From: Thalassospira sp. MCCC 1A01148
Lineage (GTDB): Bacteria; Pseudomonadota; Alphaproteobacteria; Rhodospirillales; Thalassospiraceae
Direction: 5' to 3'
Length of the DNA stretch: 64,000 nucleotides
Assembly: GCF_001613795.1 (NCBI RefSeq)
Contig: NZ_LPVZ01000012.1
Coordinates: forward strand, 434,001 to 498,000
The notes beneath the pieces were generated by a model. The model saw only the letters and a program-made list of their open reading frames with translations, was not told the DNA's origin and made no database searches. Numbering within the stretch: position 1 is the first letter of the stretch; the number at the start of each line of letters is the position of its first letter. Of this stretch, positions 16,862 through 26,493 are shown in pieces. Both the position numbers and the translations under genes were made by a program.

Positions 16862-17884
16862 ATGAAAATCCAAACGATCCTTGCCGCTGGCGCAATGACC
16901 GTTGCAGCCGTTGCCGCGCAGAACGCACAGGCAGGTGCTGTGCTTGACGGCATCAAGGACAAAGGTTTCGTTCAGTGCGGCGTGAACACCGGTCTTCCGG
17001 GTTTCTCCGCTGCCAATGCCGAAGGTAAGTGGGAAGGTATCGACGTTGACGTTTGCCGCGCTACTGCAGCTGCGCTGCTTGGTGACGCGAACGCCGTTCA
17101 GTACACCCCGCTGACCGCAGCACAGCGCTTCACGGCCCTGCAGTCCGGTGAAATCGACATCCTGTCGCGTAACACCACTGCAACCACCACCCGTGATGCA
17201 AAACTCGGCCTGACCTTTGTCGGCGTCAACTACTATGACGGTCAGGGCTTCCTGATCCCGAAAGGCCTTGGCGTTTCGAGCGCAACTGAGCTTGACGGCG
17301 CAACCGTTTGCGTTGAGCCGGGCACCACGACCGAGCTGAACCTTGCTGATTACTTCCGCGCCAAAGGCATGTCCTTCGAGCCGGTTGTTATCGAAAACAT
17401 CAACGAAGCAACTGCTGCCTTCTTCTCTGGCCGTTGCGACGTTTACACCACCGATGCTTCGGGTCTTGCTTCCATCCGTACCCAGATGGCTGAAAACCCG
17501 GCTGACTATGTCATTCTGCCGGAAATCATTTCCAAAGAACCGCTCGGCCCGGTTGTCGCCCAGGGTGACGAACAGTGGTCGGACATCGTTCGTTGGGCCT
17601 TCACCGCAATGGTTGAAGCAGAAGAGTATGGCGTCACCATGGAAAATGTTGACGACATGAAAGCAAACAGCACCAACCCGGGCATCCAGCGTCTGCTGGG
17701 CGTAACGCCGGGCATGGGTGAAGCTCTTGGTCTTGACGAAGCTTGGGCATACAACATCATCAAGCAGGTTGGTAACTATGGCGAAAGCTATGAGAAAAAC
17801 GTTACCGCCAAGCTGGGTCTTGAGCGTGGTCTGAACGCTCTGTGGACCGATGGTGGCCTGCAGTATGCATGGCCGGTGCGCTAA
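16862..17884 (+). CDS. aapJ: General L-amino acid ABC transporter, periplasmic binding protein
   Basis: 340 residues with a signal peptide (MKIQTILAAGAMTVAAVAA, cleavage near AQA at 22-24). AapJ captures a broad range of L-amino acids in the periplasm and hands them to AapQM. The mature protein begins AVLDGIKDKGFVQCGVNTGLPGFSAANAEGKWEGIDVDVCRA, and the TPLTAAQRFTALQSGEIDILSRNTT stretch is typical of the polar amino acid binding family. The start has GGGAG before it. It is the first gene of aapJQMP; a hairpin just after its stop probably keeps its mRNA more abundant than the permease part. Confidence 0.95.
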   Translation: MKIQTILAAGAMTVAAVAAQNAQAGAVLDGIKDKGFVQCGVNTGLPGFSAANAEGKWEGIDVDVCRATAAALLGDANAVQYTPLTAAQRFTALQSGEIDILSRNTTATTTRDAKLGLTFVGVNYYDGQGFLIPKGLGVSSATELDGATVCVEPGTTTELNLADYFRAKGMSFEPVVIENINEATAAFFSGRCDVYTTDASGLASIRTQMAENPADYVILPEIISKEPLGPVVAQGDEQWSDIVRWAFTAMVEAEEYGVTMENVDDMKANSTNPGIQRLLGVTPGMGEALGLDEAWAYNIIKQVGNYGESYEKNVTAKLGLERGLNALWTDGGLQYAWPVR

Positions 17885-17914
17885 TCACTAGCAAGCCGAC
17901 TATCTAAACCTACG

Positions 17915-17952
17915 AAGCTCCGCCCCACTGCCTGAACGCATGGGCGGAGCTT
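17915..17952 (+). terminator. Hairpin between aapJ and aapQ (partial terminator or mRNA stabiliser)
   Basis: An 11-bp stem AAGCTCCGCCC/GGGCGGAGCTT with a 16-base loop and a short T tail (TTCG). Inside an operon, after the binding-protein gene, such a structure usually lets only part of the transcripts continue, giving more binding protein than permease. Confidence 0.75.
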
Positions 17953-18001
17953 TTCGTTAGGTGCTTACTGATTTTGGATATAATCTACACCTGAGGGTCA
18001 T

Positions 18002-19198
18002 ATGAGTAAGCCTCAAAATGCCCCGGGGGATGTTCGTTCCAAGGGTCTCGTCGACTACCTGAATGACGAAAACGTTCGTGCGGTGCTGTATCAGATCATC
18101 GCGATTGGACTGATCGTCCTTGCGGGCTGGTATCTGGTGTCCAACACCCTGTACAACCTTGAACAACAAAACATCTCTACCGGTTACGGGTTCCTCGATC
18201 TTGAAGCGTCCTTCGAGATCAGCGAGACCATGATCGACTACAGCGCACAAAGCAGTTATGCGACAGCGCTGATGGTTGGTCTGCTTAACACTGTGAAGGT
18301 GTCACTTCTCGGCATCATTTTGTGCACGATCATCGGGACTATCTTTGGCATTGCACGCCTGTCCTCGAACTGGATCGTTCGTAAACTGGCAACCGTTTAT
18401 GTTGAGACGTTCCGAAACATCCCGGTGCTGCTACAACTGTTCTTCTGGTACGCACTGATTCCCGGCGCATTCCCGCACCCGCGCGATGCGTTGGAACCCA
18501 TTCCCGGCGTTTTGCTGACATCACGCGGCATGTATATGCCGGTTCCAGAACCTGATGCCGCCTATACCCTGATGGCCATTGCGGCCGTAATCGCCTGCGC
18601 AGTGATCTATTTCGTCAAGAAATGGGCCAAAAAGCGTCAGGATGCAACCGGTCAGCCCTTCCCGATGTTTCTTGCCGGTCTCGGCATTTTCGTCGGGTTT
18701 GTTTTGCTTGCCTATCTGGTCGGCGGTGCGCCAACCGAACTGAGCATGCCGGCCCTTAAAGGGTTTAATATCCGGGGTGGTTACAATATTTCACCCGAAT
18801 TCATGGCAGTACTGATCGGCCTTACGGTTTACACCTCAACCTATGTTGCAGAGGTTGTTCGTTCCGGTATCCAGGCTGTTCCGAATGGTCAGTGGGAGGC
18901 TGCCGACAGTCTTGGCATTCGCCGTTCTGTCGCCCTTCGCAAGGTGATCCTGCCGCAATCCATGCGCGTTGCGATCCCGCCACTGACCAACCAGTATCTG
19001 AACCTGACCAAAAACAGCTCATTGGCTGTTGCTGTCGGTTACCCGGATCTGGTTTCGGTATCCAACACGACCATGAACCAGACCGGTCAGGCGATTGAGG
19101 CCATCTCGATCTTCATGTCGATCTATCTTGGTTTGTCCTTGTTGACCTCGCTCTTTATGAACTGGTTCAACAAGAAAATGGCACTGGTGGAGAGGTAA
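18002..19198 (+). CDS. aapQ: General L-amino acid ABC transporter, permease
   Basis: 398 residues, a normal length for AapQ, which is longer than most amino-acid permeases. About eight membrane segments; the N-terminal segment (IIAIGLIVLAGWYLVSN) precedes a periplasmic stretch. The ABC permease EAA motif is seen near the C-terminus in EAADSLGIRRSVALRKVILPQSMRVAIPPLTNQYLNLTKNSSLA. It pairs with AapM to form the channel. The start has GAGG upstream. aapM follows after a single base, so the two are translationally coupled. Confidence 0.95.
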   Translation: MSKPQNAPGDVRSKGLVDYLNDENVRAVLYQIIAIGLIVLAGWYLVSNTLYNLEQQNISTGYGFLDLEASFEISETMIDYSAQSSYATALMVGLLNTVKVSLLGIILCTIIGTIFGIARLSSNWIVRKLATVYVETFRNIPVLLQLFFWYALIPGAFPHPRDALEPIPGVLLTSRGMYMPVPEPDAAYTLMAIAAVIACAVIYFVKKWAKKRQDATGQPFPMFLAGLGIFVGFVLLAYLVGGAPTELSMPALKGFNIRGGYNISPEFMAVLIGLTVYTSTYVAEVVRSGIQAVPNGQWEAADSLGIRRSVALRKVILPQSMRVAIPPLTNQYLNLTKNSSLAVAVGYPDLVSVSNTTMNQTGQAIEAISIFMSIYLGLSLLTSLFMNWFNKKMALVER

Positions 19199-19199
19199 C

Positions 19200-20303
19200 A
19201 TGTCAGAAAACGCAAAATTACCTCCTCTGCCGACCGGCACCTTTGCCGAACGTGCGATTATATGGTCGAAAAAGAACCTGTTTGACGGATGGTTCAACAC
19301 CATTCTGACACTTGGTTCGATCGCGTTCCTGTTCTGGCTTATCCCGCCAATCGTTGAGTGGGCCATCGTCAATGCGACGCTGTCCCCCACCATCGAGGGT
19401 TGCGCAGAAGCCAGCGGCGCCTGCTGGGGCTTTGTGAATGCGAACTTGCGACTGATCCTGTTCGGGACCTACCCGTTTGACGAACAGTGGCGTCCGCTGT
19501 TGGCCATGATCCTTCTGATGGGCATCATTTGCGGTAGCCTCGGTGGAGTTAAGTATCCGGGCATGCGCAAGGCCATCATCCCGATGTGGGTGATTGGTGT
19601 GCCGATCATTGCCATCCTCATGTGGGGTGGTGTGTTTGGTCTGACCTATGTCCAGAACAGCTATTGGGGTGGCCTGCCGCTGACCCTGATCCTGTCATCA
19701 ATCGGTGTGATCTTTGCCTTTCCGTTCGGACTGCTGCTGGCACTTGGTCGTCAATCGCACATGCCAGCGATCAAAACCGTCTCAGTGGTTTACATCGAGG
19801 TTATTCGTGGTGTGCCGCTGATTACGGTGCTGTTCATGGCATCGGTCATGTTCCCGCTGTTCCTGCCTGATGGGGTGACCATCGACAAGCTGCTGCGTGC
19901 ACAGATCGGTATTATCCTGTTTACCGCTGCCTACCTCGCCGAGGTATTCCGTGGTGGTTTACAGGCTGTGCCACGTGGTCAGTTCGAGGCTGGTGACAGT
20001 CTTGCTCTGTCTTACTGGCAATCGATGCGCCTGATCATTTTGCCGCAGGCACTGCGTCTGGTGATCCCGCCGACCGTCAACAGCTTTATCTCCATGTTCA
20101 AGGACACCACACTGGTCGTGATTATTGGCCTGTTTGACTTCCTTGGCACGGTAAAGCTGGCACTGCGCAGTGACCCGGCCTGGACCAAGTATTACGTCGA
20201 AGGTTATGCCTTCGCCGCGGCAATATTCTTCCTGATCTGTTTCTCGATGGCGAAATATTCCGCCTATCTTGAAAAAGAGCTTCGCAAAGGCGAACAAAGG
20301 TAA
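19200..20303 (+). CDS. aapM: General L-amino acid ABC transporter, permease
   Basis: 367 residues and about eight membrane segments. It carries the permease coupling motif [44 protein letters not shown] near the C-terminus, and [23 protein letters not shown] in the middle, as in AapM. A pair of cysteines in the first periplasmic loop ([11 protein letters not shown]) could form a disulfide. The start lies one base after the aapQ stop, with GAGAGGTAA just upstream. aapP follows after 17 bases. Confidence 0.95.
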   Translation: MSENAKLPPLPTGTFAERAIIWSKKNLFDGWFNTILTLGSIAFLFWLIPPIVEWAIVNATLSPTIEGCAEASGACWGFVNANLRLILFGTYPFDEQWRPLLAMILLMGIICGSLGGVKYPGMRKAIIPMWVIGVPIIAILMWGGVFGLTYVQNSYWGGLPLTLILSSIGVIFAFPFGLLLALGRQSHMPAIKTVSVVYIEVIRGVPLITVLFMASVMFPLFLPDGVTIDKLLRAQIGIILFTAAYLAEVFRGGLQAVPRGQFEAGDSLALSYWQSMRLIILPQALRLVIPPTVNSFISMFKDTTLVVIIGLFDFLGTVKLALRSDPAWTKYYVEGYAFAAAIFFLICFSMAKYSAYLEKELRKGEQR

Positions 20304-20320
20304 GGAGTGAGGAAAAAACA

Positions 20321-21106
20321 ATGACTGTAGCAACTGAACCCACTACCGGCGCTGTGCCTCCTCCGTCCAAAGAGGATGTCATCACCGTCAACAAGATGAA
20401 CAAATGGTATGGCAATTTCCATGTTCTCCAGGATATTGACCTGTCTGTTCGCAAAGGTGAGCGTATCGTTATCTGCGGCCCGTCCGGCTCAGGTAAATCG
20501 ACGCTGATCCGCACCCTGAACCGCCTTGAGACCTATCAAAGCGGTGAAGTCTTCGTCGATGGCATCTTGCTTGGCGACGATGTCAAAAACATCGAAGCCG
20601 TGCGCCGCGAAGTCTGCATGGTGTTCCAGCACTTCAACCTTTTCCCGCACATGACCGTGCTGGAAAACCTGACGCTGGCCCCGATCTGGGTTCGCAAGAT
20701 GCCCAAGAAGCAAGCCAACGAACTGGCCATGCATTATCTTGAGCGTGTGCGAATTGCCGAGCAGGCCCACAAATACCCGGGGCAGCTTTCCGGCGGTCAG
20801 CAGCAGCGTGTGGCGATTGCCCGTTCGCTCTGCATGCAGCCGAAAATCATGCTGTTTGACGAGCCGACCTCGGCCCTTGACCCGGAAATGGTCAAGGAAG
20901 TTCTCGACGTCATGGTCGAGCTTGCCAAGGAAGGCATGACCATGCTTTGCGTGACCCACGAGATGGGCTTCGCCAAAGAGGTCGCAGACCGCGTGATCTT
21001 CATGGATGCCGGCCAGATCGTCGAAATGGCTGGTCCGCAGGAGTTCTTTGATAACCCGAAAAGCGATCGTACGAAGCTGTTCCTCAGCCAGATTCTTTCG
21101 CACTAG
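20321..21106 (+). CDS. aapP: General L-amino acid ABC transporter, ATP-binding protein
   Basis: 261 residues. It powers AapJQM by ATP hydrolysis on the cytoplasmic face. Walker [11 protein letters not shown]-loop [15 protein letters not shown], signature [15 protein letters not shown], Walker [15 protein letters not shown] and the switch histidine in CVTHEMGFA are all intact. The first 20 residues ([18 protein letters not shown]) extend beyond the core, as in other AapP proteins. It is the last gene of the operon, closed by a strong terminator at 21134-21163. Confidence 0.96.
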   Translation: MTVATEPTTGAVPPPSKEDVITVNKMNKWYGNFHVLQDIDLSVRKGERIVICGPSGSGKSTLIRTLNRLETYQSGEVFVDGILLGDDVKNIEAVRREVCMVFQHFNLFPHMTVLENLTLAPIWVRKMPKKQANELAMHYLERVRIAEQAHKYPGQLSGGQQQRVAIARSLCMQPKIMLFDEPTSALDPEMVKEVLDVMVELAKEGMTMLCVTHEMGFAKEVADRVIFMDAGQIVEMAGPQEFFDNPKSDRTKLFLSQILSH

Positions 21107-21133
21107 TCGGTTAGCGAACCACTTGATCTCTGC

Positions 21134-21163
21134 AAAACGGCCCCCTCTACGCGGGGCCGTTTT
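21134..21163 (+). terminator. Rho-independent terminator of the aap operon
   Basis: An 11-bp stem AAAACGGCCCC/GGGGCCGTTTT with an 8-base loop, followed by CGTTTTT, 27 bases after the aapP stop. Confidence 0.9.
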
Positions 21164-21243
21164 CGTTTTTGCAAAAATGATCCTTGCCCCGGCCCGCGCA
21201 ATTGCCGAAACTCGCCCCACCCTGTTCATCATCCGGAATGCAA

Positions 21244-22062
21244 ATGACCACGCCTGAAACGAGTTCCGTGACACATCCCGCGCTTATTTCTGTTGAACAT
21301 CTCAGCAAACGGTTTGGCAGCAAGCTTGCGCTTGATGATGTCAGCCTGTCTCTTCCTAAAGGTGAGACATTGGCGATCATTGGTCCGTCGGCGGCAGGCA
21401 AAAGTGTTCTGATGAAATGTCTGGTCGGAATTTATGGGGCAGATGCCGGCAAGATCATCCTTGATGGCGACGATGTCAGCCAGACCAATGCGCCCAAACG
21501 GGCCGCCTGGGCCGAACGCATTGGCATGTTGTTTCAGCAAAACGCCCTGTTTGACAGCCTTAAGGTCTGGGAAAACATCTGTTTCCGGCAAATTGAACTT
21601 GGCACGCTCAGCCGCAAGGACGCCAAGGAGCATGCCGTCCATCTGCTGGGACTTGTCGGCTTGGCTGCTGAAAGTGCTGACTTGACGCCTGGTGATCTGT
21701 CAGGCGGCATGCAAAAACGCGTTGGCGTCGCGCGGGCCATTTCAACAGATCCAGCCATCCTTCTGCTCGACAATCCAACGGCTGGTCTCGACCCGGTTTT
21801 ATCGAATCATATTGAGCTCATGATCGGCAAAATTGCCGAGCAGCGCGGTACCACGGTGATTTCCATCACCAATGACATGCAAATTGCCCGAACACGTTAT
21901 CAGAACCTGATGATGATGCATGATGGCAAGGTCTATTGGTCGGGGAAAACCCATGATATTGATGATGCGCACAATGAACATCTGACACAGATGTTGAACG
22001 GATCATCGCAGGGACCGATTACCATGCGTACCGGAAAACGCGAAGATCACGTCTTCAGCTAG
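21244..22062 (+). CDS. Stand-alone MlaF-type ABC ATPase
   Basis: 272 residues from ATG 21244 (CGGA seven bases upstream). Walker A GPSAAGKSV, signature LSGGMQKRVGVARAI, Walker B ILLLDNPTAGLDP, and a C-terminal ITNDM in place of the usual switch-histidine segment THD/THE. The tail (GKVYWSGKTHDIDDAHNEHLTQMLNGSSQGPITM) resembles MlaF of the phospholipid-transport Mla system as I recall it. The Asn in TND where the switch His is expected, and the Asn in place of Glu in DNPTAG at the catalytic position, are unusual and suggest weak or altered ATPase activity. No mlaE, mlaD or mlaC is adjacent. The partner permease must be elsewhere, if it exists. Confidence 0.75.
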   Translation: MTTPETSSVTHPALISVEHLSKRFGSKLALDDVSLSLPKGETLAIIGPSAAGKSVLMKCLVGIYGADAGKIILDGDDVSQTNAPKRAAWAERIGMLFQQNALFDSLKVWENICFRQIELGTLSRKDAKEHAVHLLGLVGLAAESADLTPGDLSGGMQKRVGVARAISTDPAILLLDNPTAGLDPVLSNHIELMIGKIAEQRGTTVISITNDMQIARTRYQNLMMMHDGKVYWSGKTHDIDDAHNEHLTQMLNGSSQGPITMRTGKREDHVFS

Positions 22063-22091
22063 AACCCAGCTTCCACCCCTGTTGTGCCCGC

Positions 22092-22856
22092 CTAGTTTGC
22101 GGTGTAGACCGACACGTCCGCTTCGCGGATGACGTCCGACCAGATCGGTCCCGGATGGCGATCCGTGAACAGCGCATCAATTTCGGAAAGATGCCCAAGA
22201 CGCACCATTGCGCGGCGCCCAAATTTGGACGCATCCGTGCACAGGAATGTCTGACGTGCGTTGGATATGATCGCACGCGCCACGCGGACTTCGCGGTAAT
22301 CGAAATCCATCAGACTGCCATCCTCATCGACGCCGGAAATCCCGACAATCGCGTAATCAACCTTGAACTGGTTGATGAAGTCGATGGTCGCTTCCCCAAT
22401 CACCCCGAAATCCCGCTGCCGCACCACGCCACCGGCAATGATCACTTCAAAGCCCTGGTTTGCGGCACAGATTTCCGCAACATGTAGGTTGTTGGTAATG
22501 ATCTTAAGGCTCTTGTGCCCGAGAAGCGCATGCGCAACTTCTTCGTTGGTTGTCCCGATATTGATGAACAGCGACGCACCTTCTGGAATGTGTTCTGCAA
22601 CCAGCTTCGCAATTTCACGCTTGCTGCCAAGGTTCAGAACCTGACGGTCTGTATAGGCCGTGTTTTCAGTGGTCGAAACACTGGCCGCACCACCATGGTA
22701 TCGCGCGATCAGGCCCTCTTCAGCCATTTCGTTGATGTCGCGGCGGATGGTTTGCGGTGTGACGGAAAAGTGTTCGGCAAGGGTATCAATGGTCATAAAG
22801 CTGTTTGAAGCGACGAGCTCCAAAATCTCTCTACGACGTCGATCCAGTTTCCCCAT
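22092..22856 (-). CDS. DeoR/GlpR family transcriptional regulator
   Basis: 254 residues. The N-terminal DeoR-type helix-turn-helix (about 6-60) reads RRREILELVASNSFMTIDTLAEHFSVTPQTIRRDI, and the C-terminal sugar-phosphate-binding domain has INIGTTNEEVAHALLGH and VRQRDFGVIGEATIDFINQFKVDYAIVGISGVDEDGSLMDFDYREVRVARAII, typical of GlpR-like repressors. The effector is probably a phosphorylated metabolite. AGGAGAGAGGC precedes the start. It follows the SLC13 carrier on the same strand after 111 bases, so it might control that carrier. Confidence 0.92.
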   Translation of the reverse strand: MGKLDRRRREILELVASNSFMTIDTLAEHFSVTPQTIRRDINEMAEEGLIARYHGGAASVSTTENTAYTDRQVLNLGSKREIAKLVAEHIPEGASLFINIGTTNEEVAHALLGHKSLKIITNNLHVAEICAANQGFEVIIAGGVVRQRDFGVIGEATIDFINQFKVDYAIVGISGVDEDGSLMDFDYREVRVARAIISNARQTFLCTDASKFGRRAMVRLGHLSEIDALFTDRHPGPIWSDVIREADVSVYTAN

Positions 22857-22967
22857 GCCTCTCTCCTACTGTTCTCAATTTTCATCTTTATCGGAAAATT
22901 TTCATTCCTGATCAAAATGCTTTCTCTTGCTCCATTTGGCAAGTCTTGTCCGTCTCACGAAAAGTAC

Positions 22968-24551
22968 CTACAGCACCAACGGCACCAAAATCACGGCAAA
23001 CAGTGTGATCATTATCAGAGCTACGACATTCATAACGGCACCAGCCCGCACCATGTCCCCAATGCTGATATACCCGCTGGCAAAAACGATGGCATTCGGT
23101 GGCGTGGCCACCGGCGACATGAAAGCACAGCTGGCTGCCAATGCTACCGGCACGGACAGCAGCAAAGGGTCAATCCCCTCACCGATCGCGTATGTCGCGA
23201 CGAGCGGCAGGAATGTGGCGACCGTTGCTGTGTTGGACGTCAGATGACTGATCATCGAGACGATCAAGGCGATAAGAGCAATTTGCACGAACACCGAAAG
23301 ATCAGGAAAAGCGCCTGCATTGCCAGCAATCCATCCGGCCAGTCCGGTATCATTGATCAAAGCCCCCAGAGCAAGACCACCCCCGACCAGAAGCAACACA
23401 CCCCATGGCAATCGAAGCGCTGCCTTCCAGTCGAGAACATAAAGGTTTTCACGTGCCTTGACCGGGATCGAGAACAAGGCAATTGCTGCCATCACCGCAA
23501 TTGATGCATCAGACAACTGCAAGCCCGGCAAGATGGCATTGATCAATGGCTTCAACAGCCACAGGCATGCCGTGATCACAAACACCAGTGCAACTGACTT
23601 CTCGCCCCGCGACATGGGTCCAAGAGAATCCATATCTCTCTGAAGGGATTCGCAAGCCGCGTCTGGAAGAGACGATTGCAACGGATAGACGATCTTGGTC
23701 AGGACCACCCAACACAGGGCCAACATGATCGCGGCAAACGGCACGCCAACAATCATCCATTGACCAAACCCTATGGAAAGATCGAAGTTACTCGACAAAT
23801 ATGCCGCAAGCAGCGCGTTGGGTGGTGTTCCAATCAAAGTCCCTATCCCACCAATGCTCGCCCCAAAGGCAATTCCAAACAGCAGTGCAAAGGCAAAATT
23901 TCGCACATCCGGCGCCAACTGGATCGGATCATCGTTTGTGGTTTGGTTGGTGGCGATGTCCAACGGGTCCGCTTTCCCGTCATCACGCAGCAGCTGCACC
24001 AGCGACAAGGCAATTGGCAGCATCATCGTCGCCGTTGCGGTATTGCTGACCCACATGGACAGGAACGCGGTTGCTGCAATAAATCCGCCAACAAGAGACG
24101 ACGGCCGGAACCCCACCTGTTTGAGGATCAAAAGCGCAATACGCCGATGAAGGTTCCAGCGTTCCATTGCGATTGCAATTACGAAACCACCAAAGAACAG
24201 GAACAGCAACGGATTTGCATAATGCTTGGTGACCTCACTGATCCCTGCGACTGACAGGCTGGGCGCAATGGCAATGGGAACAAGGGCCGTTGCAGCGATC
24301 GGGATCGCCTCACTTAGCCACCATATTGCCATCAGAGCCGCAATCGCCGCTGCATACATGGCCGGTCGCGGCATGCCATCGGGTGGGTCTGACACCATCA
24401 TCACAAGCGCCACGATGATCCCGGTCCAAAATCCGATCTGCCGACGCAACGCCCCTGGACGGCGTGGTGACGCGGGGTTCGCCCCTGTTGTCGATATTGG
24501 CAGACGTTCAAGAAGTCGGAACCGTATCATTGTTACACGCTCATCAATCAT
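22968..24551 (-). CDS. SLC13/DASS family anion:sodium symporter
   Basis: About 527 residues, with at least ten hydrophobic segments. The two sodium/substrate motifs of the divalent-anion symporter family are present: MWVSNTATATMMLPIALSL in the first half and SMISHLTSNTATVATFLPLVA in the second, plus SPVATPPNAIVFASGYI. Members import dicarboxylates, citrate or sulfate; the substrate cannot be fixed here. The N-terminal 40 residues are basic and cytoplasmic. The start is uncertain (TTG 24566, ATG 24551 or ATG 24530), as none has a clear ribosome site. Confidence 0.88.
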   Translation of the reverse strand: MIDERVTMIRFRLLERLPISTTGANPASPRRPGALRRQIGFWTGIIVALVMMVSDPPDGMPRPAMYAAAIAALMAIWWLSEAIPIAATALVPIAIAPSLSVAGISEVTKHYANPLLFLFFGGFVIAIAMERWNLHRRIALLILKQVGFRPSSLVGGFIAATAFLSMWVSNTATATMMLPIALSLVQLLRDDGKADPLDIATNQTTNDDPIQLAPDVRNFAFALLFGIAFGASIGGIGTLIGTPPNALLAAYLSSNFDLSIGFGQWMIVGVPFAAIMLALCWVVLTKIVYPLQSSLPDAACESLQRDMDSLGPMSRGEKSVALVFVITACLWLLKPLINAILPGLQLSDASIAVMAAIALFSIPVKARENLYVLDWKAALRLPWGVLLLVGGGLALGALINDTGLAGWIAGNAGAFPDLSVFVQIALIALIVSMISHLTSNTATVATFLPLVATYAIGEGIDPLLLSVPVALAASCAFMSPVATPPNAIVFASGYISIGDMVRAGAVMNVVALIMITLFAVILVPLVL

Positions 24552-24832
24552 CAAACGGGAAAGCAATCCATGGGGATTACTGCATCAAACTTATCTGATA
24601 TCAAATTGATTTTGCTTGAATTATTCCAGTCCCCAGCATGATGGCAATTTTTCCGCATCACGGTAAACCGACCAGTTCGATTATGTTTGCAGATGCCAAG
24701 ATCGGTGATAGCGTTCCGTAAACAGACAAAACAAGACAAGCTGCTTACAGCGCATCAGAGAGGAACCATCCGTGAAACTCCATTGCTGCCCCACCCGCGT
24801 TTTCGTTGCCCCCCTTGGCGTGGAGGCAGAAA

Positions 24833-26431
24833 ATGGACCGCTTTGACTACATCGTGATCGGGGCCGGTTCGGCCGGATGCACCCTTACCAACCGGCTTTC
24901 AGAAATTCCTGATGCCAACGTGCTGTTGTTGGAAGCAGGCGGCAAAGATCGCAACCCGTGGATCCATATCCCCGTCGGTTATCTTTATTGCATCGGCAAC
25001 CCAAAGGTGGACTGGTGCTTCAAGACCGTTGAAGAACCCGGTTTGAATGGCCGGTCGCTGGGTTATCCGCGCGGCAAGGTGCTGGGTGGGTGTTCTTCGA
25101 TCAATGGCATGATCTACATGCGCGGCCAGGCCAATGATTATGACCAATGGCGCCAGTCTGGTTGCACGAACTGGGGGTGGGATGATGTCCTGCCTTTCTT
25201 CAAGAAATCCGAAGATTTCTATCGTGGCCAGGATGATCTCCACGGCGAAGGTGGTGAGTGGCGAGTTGAACAGGCCCGCGTGCGTTGGGAAATTCTTGAA
25301 GCGTTTCAGGATGCTGCCGAACAGGCCGGTATCCCCAAGGTGTCGGATTTCAACCGTGGCACCAACGAAGGTTCATCCTATTTCGATGTGAACCAAAAAC
25401 GGGGTATTCGCTGGAACACGTCCAAAGCATTTCTCCGCCCGGCCCTTGAGCGCAAGAACCTTGAAGTGCGCACCAACGCGCATGTCCGTCGCCTGATCAT
25501 TTCCGAAGGTCGCGTCACGGGTGTCGAATATGAACGCGACGGCAAGATCGAAACCGTTTACGCCAACCGCGAAACCGTTTTGTCTGCCGGTGCAGTCGGA
25601 TCTCCGCAGATATTGGAGCTTTCCGGGATCGGACGTGGTGACATCCTGCAGCAACACGGGATCACTCAGACCCTTGATAGTCCGCAGGTTGGCGAAAACC
25701 TCCAGGATCATTTGCAGCTGCGTTGCGCTTTCAAGGTTTCCGGTATCAAAACGTTGAATGAAAAGGCCAGTAGCCTGATGGGCAAGGCCAGCATTGCCCT
25801 TGAATATTTTTTCAATCAATCCGGCCCGATGTCGATGGCACCAAGCCAGCTGGGTATCTTCACCCGGTCAGATGAATCATATGAAACACCGAACCTGCAA
25901 TATCACGTGCAGCCCCTTTCGCTGGAGAAGTTTGGCGATCCTGTCCATCCCTTCCCGGCCTTTACAGCCAGTGTATGCAACCTGCGCCCACAAAGTCGCG
26001 GCAGCATCCATATTACGAGCCCGGATCACGCGACGCAGCCCGCCATTGCACCGAACTACCTGTCGGCAGAGGCAGACAAGAAAGTTGCTGCTGATTCCAT
26101 TCGTCTAACACGCAAGATTGCGGCCCAGCCGGCCCTGTCTGCCTACAGCCCAGAAGAATTCAAGCCGGGCCCGTCCTATGACAGTGAAGAAGATCTGGTC
26201 AGGGCCGCCGGTGATATCGGAACAACCATTTTCCATCCTGTCGGCACATGCCGGATGGGGGCCGATAAAGGATCGGTGGTTGATCCGGAATTGAAGTTGC
26301 GCGGCCTTGATGGACTGCGGATTGCCGATGCGTCCATCATGCCGACAATCACGTCGGGCAATACAAACTCACCTACCATCATGATTGCAGAGAAAGCCGC
26401 GGCCATGATTAAAGCTGCAGCAGCCGGTTAA
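24833..26431 (+). CDS. GMC family FAD-dependent oxidoreductase (alcohol/choline dehydrogenase-like)
   Basis: 532 residues from ATG 24833 (GGAGG seven bases upstream). It oxidises an alcohol with FAD as cofactor. FAD-binding motif VIGAGSAGCTLTNRLSE at 7-23; GMC signature 1 around GKVLGGCSSINGMIYMRGQANDYDQW (about 77-102); signature 2 around SAGAVGSPQILELSGIG; catalytic His in IFHPVGTCRMG; final FAD motif DASIMPTITSGNTNSPTIMIAEKAA. The family includes choline dehydrogenase and long-chain alcohol dehydrogenases. No bet genes are adjacent, so a choline substrate is not supported. It is monocistronic. Confidence 0.9.
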   Translation: MDRFDYIVIGAGSAGCTLTNRLSEIPDANVLLLEAGGKDRNPWIHIPVGYLYCIGNPKVDWCFKTVEEPGLNGRSLGYPRGKVLGGCSSINGMIYMRGQANDYDQWRQSGCTNWGWDDVLPFFKKSEDFYRGQDDLHGEGGEWRVEQARVRWEILEAFQDAAEQAGIPKVSDFNRGTNEGSSYFDVNQKRGIRWNTSKAFLRPALERKNLEVRTNAHVRRLIISEGRVTGVEYERDGKIETVYANRETVLSAGAVGSPQILELSGIGRGDILQQHGITQTLDSPQVGENLQDHLQLRCAFKVSGIKTLNEKASSLMGKASIALEYFFNQSGPMSMAPSQLGIFTRSDESYETPNLQYHVQPLSLEKFGDPVHPFPAFTASVCNLRPQSRGSIHITSPDHATQPAIAPNYLSAEADKKVAADSIRLTRKIAAQPALSAYSPEEFKPGPSYDSEEDLVRAAGDIGTTIFHPVGTCRMGADKGSVVDPELKLRGLDGLRIADASIMPTITSGNTNSPTIMIAEKAAAMIKAAAAG

Positions 26432-26448
26432 GGCAGGCCAAACAGCAA

Positions 26449-26472
26449 AAGCCGGGGCATCAACCCCGGCTT
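26449..26472. terminator. Bidirectional terminator between the GMC gene and deoA
   Basis: A 9-bp stem AAGCCGGGG/CCCCGGCTT with a CATCAA loop lies 17 bases after one stop and 21 before the other convergent stop. Both strands have T-rich tails (ATTTT and TTGC). Confidence 0.85.
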
Positions 26473-26493
26473 ATTTTGGTCACCAGACGGATA

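Noticed and set aside
20489-21274. 261-codon open frame antisense to aapP
   Set aside because: aapP has all ATPase motifs; the antisense frame has none and no start signal.
24833-26431. Choline dehydrogenase betA
   Set aside because: The GMC motifs fit many alcohol dehydrogenases, and no betB, betI or choline transporter is nearby.
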